A DNA stretch of 64,000 bases from Lutjanus erythropterus (taxonomy: Eukaryota > Chordata > Actinopteri > Lutjaniformes > Lutjanidae), in the NCBI GenBank assembly GCA_020091685.1, contig CM034603.1:34023696-34087695 (forward strand). Reading direction: 5' to 3'. The position numbers and the translations under genes were made by a program. Below are positions 10,740 to 21,380 of the stretch, piece by piece (the stretch's first letter is position 1; each line of letters begins with the position of its first letter). The notes beneath the pieces were generated by a model that searched no databases, was not told the origin of the DNA, and saw only the letters and a list, made by a program, of their open reading frames with translations.

Positions 10740-11010
10740 CTGAAGCATCATGTTTTCAGGTCACCCCTTTCACACTATATCTTGAGAACGCCTGGAGGGA
10801 ATTTATTCAAACTTGGCACAAGCGACTGCTGGGAGTTAAAGATGAACTGATTTCATTTTGGTGGTCAAAAGTCAAAGGTCAAGGTCACGTGACCTCATGC
10901 AGGTGATATCTCAAGAACGCCTTGAGGGAATTTCTTCAAACTTGGTTCAAGTGTCCCCTTGGACTCCTGGACGAACTGATTTCATTTTAGTGGTCAAAGG
11001 TCAAGATATG
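10740..11010 (+). repeat. Two-unit tandem repeat, period 129 bp
   Basis: TTGAGAACGCC at 10782 recurs as TCAAGAACGCC at 10911. Each is followed by GAGGGAATTT-TTCAAACTTGG, a variable spacer and GAACTGATTTCATTTT-GTGGTCAAA. I recognise the unit (ATATCTCAAGAACGCC ... GTCAAAGGTCAAGGTCA) as an abundant dispersed repeat of fish genomes with internal tandem structure. The unit junction holds AGGTCACGTGACCT at 10882-10895, a perfect 14-bp palindrome with a CACGTG E-box, overlapping TCAAGGTCA at 10879-10887. Confidence 0.75.
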
Positions 11011-11819
11011 ACAGTGCACTCCTCAAATTATGTATGCTTTATAAACCAGTCATAACTTGTCAGTAGGTTTGGGTTGCAAAAACCACTTACGCTGGCCAAC
11101 AACATGCCACCTGCTTTGTCTGTTTTAGTGAGCTCTTCATCAGCATGGCCCCTCCAATGGACTGTTTGACTGCTTACATTCTGGAAAACTGAAATGCCCT
11201 CTATCATAAAAAACCTGTTTCCGTTTGTGACGGCAGAAAAGGCACAGGTTTGACTAATTACTGCAGTGATGGCTCGCTTCATTATAATGCTGCAATCCAT
11301 TGCAAGTTGGAGGTCAATAGTTCCGAGTCGGTATTCCTGGCTTTCAGTCTAAAAGCATCCCAGTGCATCTTCTTGAGAAAACATGGATGCGCACAGAAAA
11401 CTGTTGTTTATTTTGGCGAGTCTCTGAACTTCACAACCATCTATCTAACACTACAGCAGCTGATTTAACAGATTGAGTTAAAAGAGACAGGAGAAGTAGG
11501 CGAGCACTGCATGCTCCCGGGAACTTGAAATGGCAACTACAAAGGTGTGCTGTGATGTCAGGTGTGTTTATGTCAGTGTACTTGGGATATATGGATCTTG
11601 CTTGTGTTTTGACTTGGAATTCCAACTTGAATGACAGTTTCATTGTATTTTTCCATGTTGGGTACCGTTTTTATTTCTGAGCACAATTGACTGCAGCATG
11701 CAGCGATTGTCCCAAACCACTGACCTTGCATGCACAAAAGCGGAGCCCTGAAACTGACTAACCTTATTAGAATGAGGACATAATTAATGCTATTAGTTAC
11801 ACTGTTGATCTCTGTGTTG
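11011..11819. other. Intergenic DNA, no gene seen
   Basis: Short ORFs on both strands (11028-11643) have no domain, no codon-use sign of selection that I can see and no splice context. Nothing else is recognised. Confidence 0.4.
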
Positions 11820-12330
11820 TGTCAAAGTGTCTGCCACACAGGAAGTCTTCACATCAAGTCCTGGTCTTGCAGCCGCTTTCTGTTAGCTTCATGTCTGCTT
11901 CACCCAAGGCCTCTAGGGCTTCACATTAATCACATTTGATCTCATGATGAGGCCATTTGGACTCCATAAACACGCCATCAGCTGAATGTATGTGCTCCCG
12001 CTCCCGAAGCTGAAAGCTCTAAAAGAGACAAAGAACATCTCCACTGCAGCACACTTTCCCGTCAAGGCCTTAATTCAAGCGGCCCTGAACATCAGCCTGT
12101 ATATTGTGCAGCTTGGATATCTCCCCACCTGCGCCATCCAGCATCTCCTACGGTGATGTGACGGGTCTGTCTTCTTCTCTGCTTGACAGCAGTAAGACGG
12201 CCTGACCAGCAGTGACAGCTTCAGGAGCTTCGTGTGATTAGACGCTGCTCCCAGGGGACGAGGGAGAGGAAGACGAACCACCAAAAGAGCTTTCTTGTTG
12301 TCTCTCGATGTGCTCTGATCTCTCATCTAC
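11820..12330. other. Candidate conserved non-coding block
   Basis: Complex, balanced sequence without repeats. It includes homeodomain-like words (CATTAATCACATTTG, GGCCTTAATTC) and CACGCCATCAGCTG. No supported ORF. Suggested only by composition and position in a gene desert; comparison between fish genomes would settle it. Confidence 0.2.
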
Positions 12331-12527
12331 CCAGCTGCACGACTGAGGATACTGTTTAACTATCTTTAGCATTGTTACTATCAGATACTGCATATTAACA
12401 TGTTTTATTTGCCGGGGAACACAGTAGTGTAGTAGCACCTATATGGTTTTATTACGTGATTAAACACCGCATCATATTTTAGCATCATAACTTTCCATAT
12501 ACAACCCTGTTTTCACAGATGACTTTT

Positions 12528-12965
12528 TAAAGGGACAGTTCACCTCAAATCAAAATTGCATGTTTATCCTCTGGCCAGTAGTGCTATTTATTCACCTAGA
12601 TAGTTTTGGTGTGAGTTGCCAAGTTTTGAAGATATCAGGTGTAGAGATGTCTGTCTTCTCTCCAATACAATGGAACTAGAAGGAACAAGTTCTGTGGTGT
12701 CCTGGTGTTCAAAACCAGCGTCTCTTTCCAGAAATCATGACATGAAACTGCTTTCTGCAGTAGAATCCACTGGAACTACTTCAGAATCTACCTGAACTAC
12801 TTTCTTTCTAATAGAAAGAATTATCTTGAGTAACCGGGTTGTAATTTTTGTAAAGAGACAACGTATTTTTTGGTGCTTTGAACACCATAGTACCATATGT
12901 AGGAGAGAAGGTAGACATCTCTACAGTTGATATCTCCAAAACTCTGCAACTCACATTAAAACAGC
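12528..12965. repeat. Family A element folded as a hairpin
   Basis: The left arm starts TAAAGGGACAGTTCACCTC. The right arm, at about 12900-12965, reads GTAGACATCTCTACAG and GATATCTCCAAAACTCTGCA, the reverse complement of left-arm words at 12590-12660 (AGTTTTGAAGATATCAGG, TAGAGATGTCTGTC). The terminal part of the right arm, with the CTGTCCCTTT end, is missing. Internal AGAAAGTAGTTCC-like words match the tandem unit at 63400-63830. Confidence 0.75.
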
Positions 12966-13214
12966 CATGTTGTGAATGAAAATACTTGCTAAGACATTCA
13001 TTTTCATGAACACACAGTATATTGTTTAATAAATTACAGGCTGCCAGGAAAATCTTCATTTTATGTAGACTCAAACATTTAATTATTAGGATAAAGCTCC
13101 ATTACAGTTGTGTCAAAAACTCTCTGATCAGTTTATGTCTTTTGGAGTTCATAAAAATGACTTAAACTCTCAGAGGAGGGATGCTGTGATTCAGTAGAGA
13201 AGGTCACTGGAGGG

Positions 13215-13660
13215 TAGGGTTGGGCACCGTTAACATTTGAACCTGTATGGCACCAGTACTGGTACCTGGAATTTGGTACCGGTAACTTCTCAGTTTCAAC
13301 ATTCTTAGAACATTGTTATTTTCTGTAATTTATGAACACTGGTTTCCCATTAAGGTGTTGAAGATACTAATAAACTAATAAATAATAGACCTGTTGCCCT
13401 CTCCAGCTTTGCATTGCACATTACAAATATTGCAGTGAGTGTTGAGTTTTGAAAAGTTTAACCAAACTCGCGACCGTTTTCGGTTTGACTCTGCCCCTAT
13501 GCCCGACTCACTGTGACATGAAAAAGCTTCACTTTATCTTATTACTCTCTAACCCAGATGCACTTTTGCACACAACTGATTAAACGTGAAACAGTGTCCG
13601 GAACTACCAATGTAATTGGGTCAGTACCCTTAAAAGTACCGAATTTGGTACTCAACTCTA
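13215..13660. mobile_element. hAT-like miniature element with perfect 8-bp TSD
   Basis: The 446-bp element has inverted ends TAGGGTTGGGCACC and GGTACTCAACTCTA (10 of 14 positions pair). It is flanked by identical CTGGAGGG at 13207-13214 and 13661-13668. An 8-bp duplication is the hallmark of hAT superfamily insertion. Near each end are GGTACC-rich inverted words (ACTGGTACCTGG, AGTACCGAATTTGGTAC). There is no transposase, so it is non-autonomous. I recognise the GGTACC-rich type from teleost genomes. Confidence 0.85.
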
Positions 13661-13945
13661 CTGGAGGGCAATCAAACTAGAGGACAACTATATATTTTAT
13701 ATATTTGTGTAATATTCTTGTAGATTGTCCTCTAATAGACCATTAGTATATGATGTCAGTTTTCAGTTTTATTCTTCTAACAACTAAAATGTCCACAGAT
13801 TTCCATAGCTGGCGGCCTCTGAACCGAAGCCAATTATTACCTCAGCTTCCTTAATTACTTCCTTGCCCTATACTGTCTTCCATATGCATGTCATTATATC
13901 CGCTTAATCTGCCCAGTGAAAGAATAGAAGCACATGCAGCAAACA

Positions 13946-13946
<1 letters not shown>

Positions 13947-14030
<84 letters not shown>
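13947..14030. repeat. (CA)42 microsatellite
   Basis: 84 bp of uninterrupted CA, the longest pure dinucleotide tract in the window. The ORFs crossing it on both strands are artefacts. Confidence 0.97.
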
Positions 14031-14034
<4 letters not shown>

Positions 14035-15228
14035 TTAACTACCACTTTGTCACAACCTTGGGGCCACTGGGAGGTGGTGAAGCTGAACTAATAGAGCTGA
14101 GCTGGTAGAGGGCAGTGTGGCAGCAGCAGCTGGTAAACCGACTGCAGGCGTGTTTTCTGCAGCTGCAGAGCTGAATGCCACAGCGCAGCACAGATAATGT
14201 GACGCTCTGGGATCACAGACTGAATAACTGAGAATCTATAGTTTTTTGAGAAACTTTAATCCAGAACAGCAACACACTTAGACCTTTTCTATAGTGTCAT
14301 AATACCTAGTGTCACTTTTTCTGTGTTAATAGAGCACTGCGGTGGAGGTCAAAGATGTAAGTATAATCACATTACACATTTTTTCACTGTAAACCTCAAA
14401 AAAACAGACCAAAAGCAATGCTCTACTTACAGAATGTATATCATAATCTAGATCTTTAACCAAACCACACATCCTGTTCTACTAATGGCCTATAAAGTGG
14501 CAGTAATTGCAGTTACCTTGTGGTTTTTACAGCTGTAGCTACAGGATTCTCTGTCTGTTTCACGTCTCTGTTTACTTTGATTCAGTGGGACACTCGAACC
14601 TCCCTAAAACACCTCAACATGTTCTCGTGTGATACACTCTATGAATAAACTATTTATTTTAACTTAAAAAAGTTGGTGTTAGGACTGCCTTCAAATTTTA
14701 ATTTGACTTAACTTGAAAAGACAAGCTGAAGTATGTTTTTTTTTAATGATTCAAAACAAAAACCTTTCTTGTCAAATAAACTTGATGTTAAGTCACTTGA
14801 GAAAAAATGTCCAGTAAGCTTAAAATATTAAGTCACCATTATCACTGTGAACTGAATTAAGTGCAGAGTCAGAAAAGGTGTAGCAACAGTAACTAAGGTG
14901 GGCGGGGCTTAGCAAAAGGTACACTTATTACAAACCATATATTTTCTGATTCTTTGTTGCAAAAAAAAAAATCCTTTATAATCTCAGAAGCTGCACGGGA
15001 TCACACATTTTCATATCTTGCACCCTTTTCCATTGTGGTAACTTGAGTAACTCTAGAGCCGTCCTGCCTATAACTGTGACACGATGCCACTTCACCTGGC
15101 AGTCTAACGTGATTACTGCAGGTTGACCCACGCAGCTTGGCTCGTACTCCGATGCAGGAAGTCATGGGTGTCTTGTGAAGTTGAGGTTGATTGGAGTAAA
15201 CTCTGAGACTCAGCTGGTTTTGTGTGTC
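14031..15228. other. Intergenic DNA, no gene seen
   Basis: Mixed DNA. About 14640-14870 holds AACTTAAAA/TTAAGTCA words in both orientations, resembling a degenerate inverted-repeat element, but its limits are not clear. The rest shows nothing supportable. Confidence 0.4.
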
Positions 15229-15242
15229 TGTAATGTGTGTGT

Positions 15243-15327
<85 letters not shown>

Positions 15328-15398
15328 AGCCCTGACATGCAGGAAGAGGAACAACCTCATCCAAAGGCAGCGTGACCAGTCACACACACACACACACA
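15229..15398. repeat. Interrupted (GT)n and (CA)n microsatellites
   Basis: GT repeats run 15234-15326 with interruptions (TATG, GCGC). A short CA run follows at 15379-15398. Nearby 15480-15570 is purine-rich with GAGAGA runs. The overlapping ORFs (15001-15779) encode only repeat peptides and are not genes. Confidence 0.95.
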
Positions 15399-15779
15399 TG
15401 CAAGGCAGAAAATTAGACTTCACTGCAATGAAGAAAGGGAGAATTTATTAGGATGGAAAATGCATGTGTGTTAGTGTCAAAGTGTGTGAGTGACTGAGAG
15501 AGTAAGAAAAGGGTGAGAGGAGAAAACCGAGATGGGGAAGAGAGAGAGAGATGGAGATGGAGACAGCGGTGGGCAGGCCCAGAAAAACGATTACTCCAGC
15601 TGCTCCTTCACAGCTGCTCCCAATTGCTCCATTGCACCGTCTTTTTTCCCCGTCCATCACTCCCTCCATCTCATCCCTCCATACACTCATGCGTGACTGG
15701 GCTGTTTGTAGCCGATGTAATGTTGACAAAATACTCCCGAGCGGGAGTACTTAGCCGGCGTGGCACACTGTTTCAATGA

Positions 15780-16787
15780 TGTACAACTTAAAGACGTGAA
15801 AATATGATACTTGATGGGATGATAAAACACTGTTAGAGAGTTAAATAATGTCAAAGAGGAATCATTGCTTCATGTCTCTGTCACTTTTTATTATATGTAA
15901 TATATTATCATCTCCACCAGGGTTAAATGAGTGAGTGTGACTGACCAATGGACCCATCTGCTGAATATTTTTTGCGCACATTTATGACTGAATGCTCAAG
16001 GACCTTTCGTGGTTGTGTAAAAATTCACAATTTATGTAAAAAATATTTTATTGACTGCCGACTCCTCACTCCTCTTAATCAGCCAGTGGGGCTGCAACAT
16101 CAACAACTGCCAGGCTAAAAACAAAGCTGACCTGTTGATTCCAACAAGCGCGTCACGTCTGCGCCACGGCTCTGACCCGTCCTCCGCGGGGCTGCAAGCC
16201 CCACCAGCAGTGTTTCAGAAGTGTTTGAGCAGCAGAACGTTTTGCCCGCCTGATTATGTTTACCTTCTCAGATTTTGTTGATTAAGTCCTCTTTCCTTGG
16301 TCTTTGTGCTTTTACCATGGCTCAGCAGGCTGCGTGGTTAAATAGTTTCTTTTCTGTCTGTCTTTATGATCATGAGTCTGTATGGGGTCTTTTATTTTGA
16401 AAAATAACCAGATTCTCCTTGCCTTTTCTGTGTCTGACTTCCTGCCTGTTCGATCTGCTCTGTGCTAATTGATGCGTCATCTGTCAAAAATGGACTCTGT
16501 GTGTATTTGAAGTGGAGAGCCATGTCTTGGTTGTGCCGAGGTGCTGCTTGTGGAATTATAAGCATTGCGTCGAATGGCTGCGATCAGCTCCAGCTGACGT
16601 GGTGCAGCTGTAACACAACTCAGCCGCGTCTGGTGGAAGGTTTTTTGTTGTTGGAGCAATTTTGACTTCAGAGCAGTGGACAAACACTTTTTACCATCAA
16701 GTCAAACCATTTGGAATTTCAGCTTCTGTAAAATATAGATTTCTGTACCTGTTATATTATTGTGACACTGCCTGGTTGCTTGTAATG
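15780..16787. other. Intergenic DNA, partly complex sequence
   Basis: 16050-16320 and 16440-16660 are complex and relatively GC-balanced. The second carries several CAGCTG-type E-box words (TCCAGCTGACG, TGCAGCTGTAAC). No ORF with a recognisable domain. It could be regulatory or unclassified old repeat. Confidence 0.3.
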
Positions 16788-16912
16788 TTCTACAACCTGA
16801 ATTCCAAAAAAAGCTGGTTGATGCTGTGCAAGAATAAAAATGGATTGCAGTGATTTGCAAATCCTCTTCAACTTTTTTCAGTTGAAAACAGTACAAAGAC
16901 AAACTTTGGGAC
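16788..16912 (+). repeat. Teleost hAT-type repeat end, ACAACCTGAATTCC
   Basis: Begins ACAACCTGAATTCCAAAAAA and includes GATTTGCAAATCCTCTTCAA and ACAAAGACAAACTTTG. I recognise this word order as the end of a very common teleost DNA transposon family. Only the end piece is present or recognisable. Confidence 0.65.
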
Positions 16913-17316
16913 TTGGGGTTCTAAATAAAAAACAATGTTTTGGCTTTATCATCCTGTTTAATAGTTCCTTATCAAGCTTACACAGTTAATTTAACCCAGG
17001 ACACTTGGTTACAATAACATTACATTAATCCATGCACTTTAAAAAAAACTGACGCTAAACTATATCAAATACGCAAAAGCATATCTCTGCAGGTTGCATC
17101 TGGCAACTGTGGCGGCATTGCAGTAGGTGCTTCACCATCTGTTACCTGGCAGAGATCTGCTCTTACTACTGTACTGAGCGCTTTCTCCTAATTCAAATAT
17201 GTGCATTCATTATATTTGACAAATATAAATATAATATAAATATAAATACATCCTCTTCTACAAAGTGAAATAAAAGACATTCAAGCTTCACAGAATAGTT
17301 CTATATTTAAACATTC

Positions 17317-17319
<3 letters not shown>

Positions 17320-17356
<37 letters not shown>
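17320..17356. repeat. (CA)n microsatellite
   Basis: About 18 uninterrupted units. Confidence 0.95.
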
Positions 17357-17359
<3 letters not shown>

Positions 17360-17570
17360 GCATCGTTGTTGGCTTGCCTGCTTCGATATTCCTGTCACTG
17401 TTATCAGCCGGGTCCATCTCAGGGGGGGAGGCTGCTGTTAAAACATGAGCAGTCCATTCAATACACTTCAACTAATCAAAGCTAAGCTGCTTGTGTAACT
17501 TCCAGTTCTCCACCCCATCAGGGTGTGTGATGAAGACAGAATGAGAGTGCCTGGCTTTCCTGGCACGCTC

Positions 17571-17572
<2 letters not shown>

Positions 17573-17613
<41 letters not shown>
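17573..17613. repeat. (GT)n microsatellite
   Basis: About 20 units, followed by further imperfect GT-rich sequence up to about 17680. The ORFs at 17468-17801 are read through this repeat and are rejected. Confidence 0.95.
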
Positions 17614-17615
<2 letters not shown>

Positions 17616-18229
17616 CTGTGTGTTTTTGTGTGGTCTGTGTTTGCCTCTGTGTGTATGTGTGTGTGTGTGTTTGTGTGACTCAGCGGGATACCTAAGCCCA
17701 GAGGAGCAGAACGACAGCAGGTACAGTATCTTAGTACAGTGCGGCAGCTTTTTAAGAAATTGAAACACTGCCTCTCTGTCACTTCCAGTAAGTGGACCCA
17801 TTAATGAATACAGAGGCTTAATGGTTCAGCCCCCTCTGTGGTAAATGTGCCATTAAAGAGGGTTCACCTGAACCTGGCAGGTGTAAAACAAAGAAAGGGT
17901 GGAGGCACAAGTTAGTTGTCTTATTTTTCTGCTCCATACATCTTTAATAGTTAGTCTTTAGTCTCAAATTCAGTGCAGGGTTATGTTAAATTGAATGTGT
18001 GACACAGCTAATATGACAGCTTCCTCCATTATGGGACCTTTTTGCAGCTGATTGCTGCAGTTGCTGCCTGTACAAAGTGGCTATAATGTAGTGCTGGTGC
18101 TATTATTGCTCCTATGCCCCATTTATGTCAGTAATGTTGAGATAATCACCGTATAAATAATCATTTTTTATGGTAATGTTACCTTGTCACCTGACTACGT
18201 AGGTGGTAGTTAGTTTCCAGTTCTGCTTT

Positions 18230-19137
18230 GTAGGGGAGACTGGGGAGTATCGTAACGGCTTGTTAGTCGTAACACTGTCAGTTTTTCCTAATTATCTTAC
18301 ATTCCCATTTCTTTTTTTAGCTCACAGGAGAAGTGGTGTAGCCTGACATGCCAGATGGTTTGTTAAACGGAACTATCTGGAAAGTTAAAAGTTAAAAACT
18401 GTTTGGAAAAGGGCAGGGACTTTCCAAAAACACTTCTATCACTGTCTATCATGTCTAGCACAGGCTAACTTCAGCTAATCAGATCAAATTCTTGCCAAAG
18501 CTGGTCAAGAGAAGAGGGATCTTTTCCGTGGAGAAAAAAAGCCTTCAGTGTTGTTCTTTGCTTTTCTTTAAATGAAGAAATTCTCTCAAGTTCTGGTATA
18601 ACTGATGCTATCACAGTATTTACGCTAACCTCTTCAGGAGCTGCCATTGTTTGTTCGAGACGAGTCGCTTCCATAGACAGGGTGCTTCTCGCTGTTTGGC
18701 AGACGCTGATTGGCTGCACCACTTTTGGTGCGGACACAAACAGATAACTTGAAGCCTGGTGAGATGGATTCTCATGTGATATCGTGCAAATCCAGCTGCC
18801 TCACGAGTGTGTTTTTGTCACATTAATAATTCACTTTATTTAAAACTGTTTATTCTTTATTGTTCAGTACAGTTCTTTCATAAATTGGATATTATAGATC
18901 ATAATTTAGCAAATTACCTCTCATTGTAACATCTATACCCAGCGACAAGTGGGGTATGTTGTAACAATGGAGCTCTATGTATTTGTCATTAACTCACAGA
19001 ATCTGTGTAGTAGCTGTCCAATTGTTTTATTTGCAGTAAACAAATCTGGGTGCCATCAAACCCGAGTTACTGATCCTCCAGTGTTACTAAATACCTAAGT
19101 GTATTAAAGTGTTACAACCATCCCCAGTCTCCCCTAC
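18230..19137. mobile_element. 0.9-kb TIR element with helicase fragment
   Basis: GTAGGGGAGACTGGGGA at 18230-18246 is repeated perfectly in reverse complement at 19121-19137 (17 bp). Beyond this the ends keep partial similarity (GTAACA ... words). No 8-bp target duplication is visible. The TA at each outer edge could be a TA duplication of Tc1/mariner type or simply part of the TIR, so the superfamily is unresolved. There is no transposase. Inside on the minus strand is a broken RecQ-like helicase fragment (18471-18674), so the element seems to have carried a piece of coding sequence, or inserted together with it. Confidence 0.8.
18471..18674 (-). pseudogene. Broken N-terminal fragment of a RecQ-like helicase
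   Basis: From an ATG at 18674 (a second, MAAPEE, follows ten codons later) the frame encodes ISSFKEKQRTTLKAFF then LHGKD. This matches the segment just before the Walker A loop of RecQ/DEAD-type helicases (F-K-x-x-Q-x-x-x-L-x-x-x-x-x-G-K-D). After GKD the frame goes wrong. In the +1 frame the DNA at 18482-18505 reads TSFGKNLI, a decayed Walker A (family form PTGxGKS), and then meets a TGA. The copy is therefore frameshifted and stopped within the ATPase motif and cannot make a helicase. The rest of the ATPase core, DEAH box and C-terminal domain are absent. Family assignment rests on this short motif only. Confidence 0.55.
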
Positions 19138-20359
19138 ATGTTGCTATAACTGCTCACTGGCTCTGATGTGGACTTTAAAGGTTGTCTGCACTTGACTTAT
19201 AGTGTTCTTTAGATGTGCAAATGTTGCCAACCTCCATGGTGAAGAAAAATAAACGTTATATTCCTTGTCCCAGCTAATCTTGTTGGTAGACGATAACAAT
19301 ATGTTTATGTTTACTTAGCTTTGTTTGTCTTTGCGGTCCTTGTTTTTGCTGTATGTGTGTATCCTTGTGTGCTCCTCTGTACAAGGTAAACTGAGAGCCA
19401 TTAGAAAACAATGTTCCTAATATTCCTTGTAGACCTAAACATATTCAGTCAATGAAGCTGATTCTCATTATGAATCAACTTTATTGACGACTGTTGTTGT
19501 TTGCTGTTGTAAAGTCTGTTCTGACTGAGCCTAAAGGCAGATTTCTGCACTGGTACCAAACTGCACTCGATACCACATGATGATTAACATAAATTGATCT
19601 GTACTTGTGTTTGCTTGTTTTAAAAATAACTTTTTACTTATTTCTTGAATATTTATTTCTTAACTAAAGATATGTTTGTTTTGATTAAGTGATTTTTTTT
19701 GCAATGCAACATAATTATTTGCCTCTAGTTTACATGAGTGTGTAACCGGTCTCTCCAGAAAGTTGCAATCTTGCAATCGCAACAATGACAACAACTTTTT
19801 GACCAATCACCGTAGCTTCCTGTGATTTCCACCAATCACAGTCTTAATGAACCAACTCAGTGTCTTATTAGTATGTTTTTGTATTTTTTTCTTTTTTTGT
19901 CATGGCTACTGAAAAGGGCACAAGGCTTGTTGTTGTTAGCGATCATCTGTGCACTTTTATATTCTATAATTTTGTGCTTGCTGTTTTGCTTGAGTTTGAG
20001 CTACAAAAAGATTTGGTTTGTGTGTGAAACATCTCCCAGGTGCACTTCTTTATTTACAAATAATATTTTTGTAATCCTGAATCTTTTTGGTAACGTTACT
20101 TGGAACACTCAGAACAAAGTGTGATTTTATTCTCCCTAGAACAAATTACCTTTGATTTTTAATATATTATACAAAAAACCCCACTTCTTGCTTTTGCAAT
20201 TTTCAGTCGCTCCCCAATTGAATTGCAAAAAAATGCCTGAAAACATCAGCATCACAATTTTTATTTTTAGAAAAGTTGCCGTGAAATCAGGTATTTTAGT
20301 CCACGAAATCCTGGAGGGACTGCAAAACGTTGGTATGTGATGAGTTGGGAATGAAACTG
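19138..20359. other. AT-rich intergenic DNA, no gene seen
   Basis: Long T-rich stretches. The ORF at 19822-20124 encodes a hydrophobic Leu/Phe-rich peptide, as AT-rich DNA often does by chance; nothing supports it as a gene. 20136-20372 resembles repeat debris. Confidence 0.45.
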
Positions 20360-20606
20360 GGTTGAAACTCAAGAAAAACCCAGAAGGCCTAATCTAGAGC
20401 CAAAGTTTTGTTTGTTACCTCTGAGTTAAACGCGGCGGTGTAACATGGCGGCCTCTGTGGAAAAGGACCCACGCCTTTTGTAATTCTAATATAACAAAAA
20501 CACAACAGTTGTTATTTTAAAACACTAATGAAAACATATTTATGTGTTTATTATATTTCATATTGTTCCAATAAACCCCCGTAAATCTCACAGACTGGAT
20601 GATTTA
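20360..20606 (+). repeat. Family C element, right part
   Basis: Contains GCGGTGTAACATGGCGGCC, CTGTGGAAAAGGACCC and AATAAACCCCCGTAAATCTC, and ends GACTGGATGATTTAA. It matches the order of words at 5380-6034. The TTTAA end and orientation agree; the left part is not recognisable. Confidence 0.65.
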
Positions 20607-20639
20607 ATGTGTCAGTGTCCCTGCAGAAAAATATACTGA

Positions 20640-21380
20640 ATAATTGTTTATTTTCTGTTCGTCCCTGATCAGACCAGATTAGCTGTTAATGCAGAATCAC
20701 CTGCAGCTCAGTCGACACAACGGGCTCTCTAGTGTATTTGCAACTTTCACCACCTACAACCACCCTAAAGCATGGCAGAACCCCCCCCCCAGCCTCTTAC
20801 TCATTTTTATCTCCTTTGCCCTTCCTACTCACCCTCCTCTCCACCTGCCCCCTGTCCCTCTGCGTAGGTGGGTCTTCTCCTCTCCTCTTTCCCTCTCTAT
20901 CCATCTCTCTTCCTCTCTTTTGCTCCAGCTGCCCTGCCATGCATAATTAAGTTTCTAGTGGAAGTGCACCCTCCCTCCCTCTTTTCTCATCTCCATTTCT
21001 CTCCACATCGTTCTGTCTTCCTCTCTCGCTCTCCGGTGAATAAGAAAGGTAAGGCTGGCCCGGGAGCACCGGACGTCTCTCTTTTTCTTCCTCCCTCTCC
21101 CTCTCTCTCGCTCCTGCTCTCCTCGGGCCCACACTGGGGCCGAGTGCCAGGCCTGTCTTGTTAAGTGATAATGTTAAAATGCTAAATCACACCGCCACAG
21201 CCACCACTGTCACCGCCTCCCTCCCCGCCTCATTCTGCGAAGGGTCTCTGGTTTCACTTTGCGCTGTCATCCTATCCAGTCGCACTCATCAATACGCAAT
21301 GCAGGAGCCCCATCAGCCAGTGTATTTCTCTTCCAAACGGCAGACAGGGTGATGTTTGGGGCCTGACCAACGCCATGTTA
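20640..21380. other. Pyrimidine-rich block flanked by complex sequence
   Basis: 20770-21130 is strongly pyrimidine-biased (CTCTCCTCTTTCCCTC-like), giving proline/serine/leucine-rich artefact ORFs in several frames. It includes TGCATAATTAAG at 20939 and, beyond, TAAGTGATAATGTTAAAATGC (21163-21183). The complex flanks 21150-21380 could be regulatory. There is no gene evidence. Confidence 0.3.

Noticed and set aside
15001-15779. Several ORFs with His/Thr or Cys/Val repeats
   Set aside because: Translation of (CA)n/(GT)n microsatellites; the same holds for 9066-9454, 13851-14091, 17468-17801 and 51793-52071.
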